Source: an uncultured Granulosicoccaceae bacterium (GTDB lineage Bacteria > Pseudomonadota > Gammaproteobacteria > Granulosicoccales > Granulosicoccaceae). Taken from it: 38,887 nt of DNA. The first letter of the stretch is position 1. Each line of letters starts with the position of its first letter. Shown here piece by piece: positions 35,663 through 38,887 of the stretch. The stretch lies in NCBI GenBank assembly GCA_937981955.1, contig CALJNA010000006.1:1-38887 (forward strand), in the 5' to 3' direction. Under the pieces are notes generated by a model. That model did not search any database, was not told where the DNA came from, and was given only the letters and a program-made list of their open reading frames with translations. The translations under genes were made by a program, and so were the position numbers.

Positions 35663-36388
35663 ATGAGTTTTGGTTTTACATCTTCCACGCCAATGCCAGG
35701 CGGTACTGCTCCGGACGTTAATGCCAACGTCATGGTCCCGATGGTTATTGAACAAACCCCGCGTGGTGAGCGTTCATTTGATATCTACTCGCGCCTGCTA
35801 AAGGAACGCGTCATCTTTATGGTCGGGCAGGTAGAAGATTACATGGCAAACGTGGTGGTTGCCCAGTTGTTGTTTCTCGAGTCGGAAAACCCCGACAAGG
35901 AAATTTCGCTGTACATCAATTCTCCGGGTGGGTCTGTTACCGCGGGTATGGCGATCTATGACACTATGCAGTTCATTAAACCTCCGGTCAGCACCTTATG
36001 CATCGGGCAGGCAGCCAGCATGGGTGCGTTTCTGCTTACTGCCGGCGCACATGGGAAGCGGTTCCTGTTACCGAACTCACGAGTCATGATTCATCAGCCT
36101 TCGGCTGGATTTCAGGGCCAGGCTACCGACATAGATATACATGCGAGAGAAATTCTCTCGATGAAGGAACGAATGAACGTTCTGATGGCTAAACATTGCG
36201 GTCAGACGCCGGAAAAAGTCCGGGAAGACACCGAGCGGGATAATTTTATGACCGCAGAGGATGCACTGGCTTATGGCCTGGTAGACAGAATTGTTCATTC
36301 GCGCACAGAAGAGCTGGACGTTGCCGGTGGCGCTAAAGTGGCACCCGCGGGCGACTCTTCCACTGATTCGACAAACAAAGACTCCTGA
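35663..36388 (+). CDS. clpP: ATP-dependent Clp protease proteolytic subunit ClpP
   Basis: The serine protease that forms the double-heptamer chamber used by ClpX and ClpA. Catalytic triad: Ser119 (GQAASMGAF), His144 (VMIHQPSAG), Asp193 ([12 protein letters not shown]). These sit 8 residues later than in E. coli, owing to a longer N-terminal propeptide. Length is 241 residues against about 207 in E. coli; the excess is mostly a Ser/Asp-rich C-terminal tail after [12 protein letters not shown]. It starts 18 bp after tig with a weak AAGAG ribosome binding site. Confidence 0.97.
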   Translation: MSFGFTSSTPMPGGTAPDVNANVMVPMVIEQTPRGERSFDIYSRLLKERVIFMVGQVEDYMANVVVAQLLFLESENPDKEISLYINSPGGSVTAGMAIYDTMQFIKPPVSTLCIGQAASMGAFLLTAGAHGKRFLLPNSRVMIHQPSAGFQGQATDIDIHAREILSMKERMNVLMAKHCGQTPEKVREDTERDNFMTAEDALAYGLVDRIVHSRTEELDVAGGAKVAPAGDSSTDSTNKDS

Positions 36389-36522
36389 TTAACAGGGGCA
36401 GCGTGACACATAATTCAGGCAGGATGTGACCGTATCAGCAACAACTGTAGCGGTCATACTGGCAGACTTGAAATGTCACAAAAAACACGGCAAGGTGTTG
36501 AGAAGGCAAAGGTTAGATAAGC

Positions 36523-37815
36523 ATGAGCGAAGACAATAAAAAAGAAGACGGCAAGCTGCTTTACTGCTCTTTTTGCGGAAAAAGTCAGCATGAAGTACGC
36601 AAACTTATTGCGGGCCCGTCTGTATTCATTTGCGATGAATGCGTTGACTTGTGTAATGACATCATTACAGAAGAAATGCAGGAACAGCTGGATACCGGTG
36701 AAAGTTCACTGCCGAAACCGCATGAAATTAACGAATTGCTCGATTCCTATGTAATAGGGCAGAGTACGGCCAAAAAAATCTTGTCGGTAGCAGTATATAA
36801 CCACTACAAACGTCTGGAATACAAAGACAAGAAAGGCGATGTCGAGCTTGCCAAAAGTAATATATTGCTCATTGGTCCCACAGGCTCAGGTAAAACCCTG
36901 TTGGCGGAAACGCTTGCTCGCACACTCAATGTACCGTTCACGATAGCTGATGCAACCACACTGACTGAAGCAGGTTACGTAGGTGAAGATGTTGAAAACA
37001 TCATTCAGAAATTGTTGCAAAAGTGCGATTACGATGTTGAGAAAGCTCAAACAGGCATTGTCTACATCGATGAGATCGACAAGATTTCAAGAAAGTCGGA
37101 CAATCCGTCCATTACACGAGATGTGTCGGGTGAGGGTGTTCAACAGGCGTTGCTCAAGCTAATTGAAGGCACCGTTGCTTCCGTTCCGCCTCAAGGCGGA
37201 CGCAAACACCCTCAGCAGGAATTCTTGCAGGTTGATACTTCAAACATTCTATTTGTTTGTGGTGGTGCGTTTGCCGGTCTTGAAAAAATCATTCAGGAAC
37301 GCTCCGAAAAGGGCGGTATTGGTTTCGCAGCTGAAGTGAAATCAAAAGACGACAGCAAAAACATTGGAGAGATGTTGCTTGATGTTGAAGCGCAAGATCT
37401 TATTCAGTTTGGTCTTATCCCAGAATTTGTTGGTCGTTTGCCTGTCGTTGCCACACTGGAAGAGCTTGATGAAGAGGCGCTGGTTAGAATTCTGGTTGAA
37501 CCAAAGAACGCCATTACCAAGCAGTACGAAAAGCTTTTATCAATGGAAGATGTAGACATTGAATTCAGAAAAGATGCTCTGCAGGCCGTAGCGAAAAGTT
37601 CACTGGAAAGAAAAACCGGTGCACGTGGTCTGCGAACCATTCTGGAAAACGTGCTACTCGAAACCATGTACGAATTACCGCGTTTAGAGAACGTTAAGAA
37701 AGTTATTCTCGACGGTGCAGTGGTTCGCGGCGAGTGCAAACCTTACCTGCTACTCGAAGGCCAGGAAAAAGTCATCGAAGAAGAGAAATACCGGCGGGCT
37801 GCGTCCGACGATTAA
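36523..37815 (+). CDS. clpX: ATP-dependent Clp protease ATP-binding subunit ClpX
   Basis: The AAA+ unfoldase that feeds substrates, including SsrA-tagged proteins, to ClpP. The N-terminal zinc domain has Cys15, Cys18, Cys37 and Cys40 at E. coli positions. Walker [13 protein letters not shown], Walker [11 protein letters not shown], the [10 protein letters not shown] pore loop, and sensor 2 GARGLRT are present. The IGF-type ClpP loop appears to be GGIGFAAEV. Length is 430 residues (E. coli 424). It lies 134 bp after clpP, and this spacer may hold its own promoter, though I found no convincing match. Two tandem terminator hairpins follow the stop. Confidence 0.98.
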   Translation: MSEDNKKEDGKLLYCSFCGKSQHEVRKLIAGPSVFICDECVDLCNDIITEEMQEQLDTGESSLPKPHEINELLDSYVIGQSTAKKILSVAVYNHYKRLEYKDKKGDVELAKSNILLIGPTGSGKTLLAETLARTLNVPFTIADATTLTEAGYVGEDVENIIQKLLQKCDYDVEKAQTGIVYIDEIDKISRKSDNPSITRDVSGEGVQQALLKLIEGTVASVPPQGGRKHPQQEFLQVDTSNILFVCGGAFAGLEKIIQERSEKGGIGFAAEVKSKDDSKNIGEMLLDVEAQDLIQFGLIPEFVGRLPVVATLEELDEEALVRILVEPKNAITKQYEKLLSMEDVDIEFRKDALQAVAKSSLERKTGARGLRTILENVLLETMYELPRLENVKKVILDGAVVRGECKPYLLLEGQEKVIEEEKYRRAASDD

Positions 37816-37841
37816 AGTTTGCTCTACAAAAGTAATGTTCC

Positions 37842-37901
37842 AAAGGCCCGACTAGTTCGGGCCTTTTACATTTTGAAGCCCCGACTAGTTCGGGCCTTTT
37901 T
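37842..37901 (+). terminator. Two tandem Rho-independent terminators after clpX
   Basis: Hairpin 1: AAAGGCCCGA/TCGGGCCTTT with loop CTAGT (37842-37866), then TTACATTTT. Hairpin 2 is a 33-bp-offset copy (loop CTAGT at 37885-37889) with one internal C-C mismatch, followed by a run of five T. The two copies arose by duplication. They would insulate lon from clpX transcription. Confidence 0.85.
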
Positions 37902-38165
37902 CATTTCGAAATCCCACAGGTTTTGGCCTGTTTCTATTCAATCTGTATTGTTTTTGTTCACTTACGTCATCGCACTCGATAATATCCACAAACAATATAA
38001 GGTATTTGCGATGAATCCAAATTGTAGGAAGGTTGCGTAAACTGATCAGAGCTGGTCACGTTTGGCTACCTAAATCCTTGAATTTTGCCGAGTCGTGCCT
38101 ATGTTGTCGTGTATGCTGGAACCGCCAGCACTTGTTTTAACGTAAACGTACCTTGGGAATTTTGA
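37902..38165 (+). other. Spacer between clpX terminators and lon
   Basis: Noncoding as far as I can see. A sigma-32-type promoter candidate for lon lies at its 3' end (38077-38104). Otherwise the region is AT-rich without a convincing gene. Confidence 0.5.
38077..38104 (+). promoter_or_regulatory. Candidate heat-shock (sigma-32) promoter of lon
   Basis: CTTGAAT at 38077-38083, a 13-base spacer, then GCCTATGT at 38097-38104, close to the consensus CTTGAAA-N13-15-CCCCATNT (two differences in the -10 part). It is 62 bp before the lon start. E. coli lon is a known sigma-32 gene. Confidence 0.6.
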
Positions 38166-38887
38166 GTGTCAGAATCAGATACCAATGATGTAACACAGGA
38201 ACGGCAAGAACGTCTGCCAGTACTGCCGCTTCGTGATGTCGTCGTCTACCCGCACATGGTCATACCTCTTTTTGTGGGCCGTGAGAAATCAATGGAAGCG
38301 CTTGATGCTGCAATGGCCAAAGACAAGCGCATTGTGCTCGCCGCACAAACCAGTGCGTCGATAGATGAACCCGGACCAAACGACATACATGAGGTTGGAA
38401 CGGTAGCCACCATCCTGCAGTTGCTTAAATTACCGAACAGCACGATTAAGGTGTTGGTTGAAGGTCAACAGCGGGTTCTATTGTCCAAGCCTGAGTTTGA
38501 AGAGGGCGGATTTTTCAGTGCCGAACACACAACCCCGGAAGCTATGATATCCGGCGATAGCAAAGAGCTGGACATGCTCATGCGTTCAGTGACCAACATG
38601 TTCGATCAGTACGTAAAAATGAACAAGAAGGTACCGCCGGAGATTCTCAGTTCCATTTCCGCTGTAGATGATGCCGATCGACTCGCCGATATGATTGCGG
38701 CGCAGATGTCTTTGAAGGTGGATGAAAAGCAAAAGATTCTGGAACTGTTTGATGCGGAGGAGCGGCTGCAGCATTTACTAAACCTGATGGAATCTGAACT
38801 CGATCTGCTGCAAGTCGAAAAGCGCGTCCGCGGTCGTGTAAAACAGCAAATGGAAAAAAGTCAGCGCGAGTACTACCTGAATGAGCA
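38166..38887 (+). CDS. lon: ATP-dependent protease Lon, N-terminal part (cut by window end)
   Basis: 240 codons of the AAA+ serine protease that degrades damaged and regulatory proteins. Visible are the Lon N-terminal substrate-recognition domain (ERLPVLPLRDVVVYPHMVIP, FVGREKSMEALDAAM, VEGQQRVLL) and the helical continuation (RVRGRVKQQMEKSQREYYLN). The GTG start at 38166 is fixed by an in-frame TGA immediately upstream (38163-38165) and a GGGA ribosome binding site about 8 bases before. The ATPase and protease domains are beyond the window. Confidence 0.97.
   Translation, partial: MSESDTNDVTQERQERLPVLPLRDVVVYPHMVIPLFVGREKSMEALDAAMAKDKRIVLAAQTSASIDEPGPNDIHEVGTVATILQLLKLPNSTIKVLVEGQQRVLLSKPEFEEGGFFSAEHTTPEAMISGDSKELDMLMRSVTNMFDQYVKMNKKVPPEILSSISAVDDADRLADMIAAQMSLKVDEKQKILELFDAEERLQHLLNLMESELDLLQVEKRVRGRVKQQMEKSQREYYLNE

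Noticed and set aside
36467-36500. CTTGAAA before clpX as a sigma-32 promoter
   Set aside because: No CCCCAT-like -10 element follows at 13-15 bases.
37819-38040. 73-codon frame after clpX
   Set aside because: It runs through both terminator hairpins, and its repeated PxxARLVRAF-like segments are translations of the duplicated terminators.

Overview
The window looks like part of a gammaproteobacterial chromosome of moderate GC. The evidence is a complete isc cluster with Escherichia coli-like residue numbering, a Pro-Arg-His-Leu tRNA cluster, and the order tig-clpP-clpX-lon. I cannot name a genus. No transposase, integrase, phage gene or CRISPR array was seen.

Region 1 (1-15712) is one uninterrupted reading frame that enters from upstream. 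It encodes over 5,200 residues: about 16 Ig-like domains, then about 9.7 kb of thrombospondin type 3-like Asp/Gly calcium-binding repeats, then a short Cys/hydrophobic/basic segment resembling a C-terminal sorting signal. In the same frame a second signal peptide, a predicted outer-membrane barrel and an OmpA peptidoglycan-binding domain follow. It reads as a giant surface stalk or adhesin joined to an OmpA-family anchor.

Region 2 (15790-24515) is housekeeping: suhB (minus), then trmJ, cysE, iscR, iscS, iscU, iscA, hscB, hscA, fdx and iscX (plus). The cluster makes Fe-S clusters. CysE supplies the cysteine precursor O-acetylserine, IscS takes sulfur from cysteine, IscU is the scaffold, HscB/HscA move the cluster off IscU, and Fdx supplies electrons. 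A near-consensus IscR box overlaps the iscR promoter.

Region 3 (24516-33106) is accessory: an orphan plus-strand gene, a minus-strand RHS/YD-repeat exported protein with a variable C-terminal domain, two small unknown genes behind it (candidate immunity genes), and a fumarylacetoacetase-superfamily hydratase.

Region 4 (33107-38887) holds tRNA-Pro(TGG), tRNA-Arg(TCT), tRNA-His(GTG) and tRNA-Leu(TAG), followed by the folding and proteolysis genes tig, clpP, clpX and the 5' part of lon. Lon has a candidate heat-shock (sigma-32) promoter.

Several intergenic spacers carry short tandem duplications of 12-16 bp, which may be a genome-wide habit of this organism.
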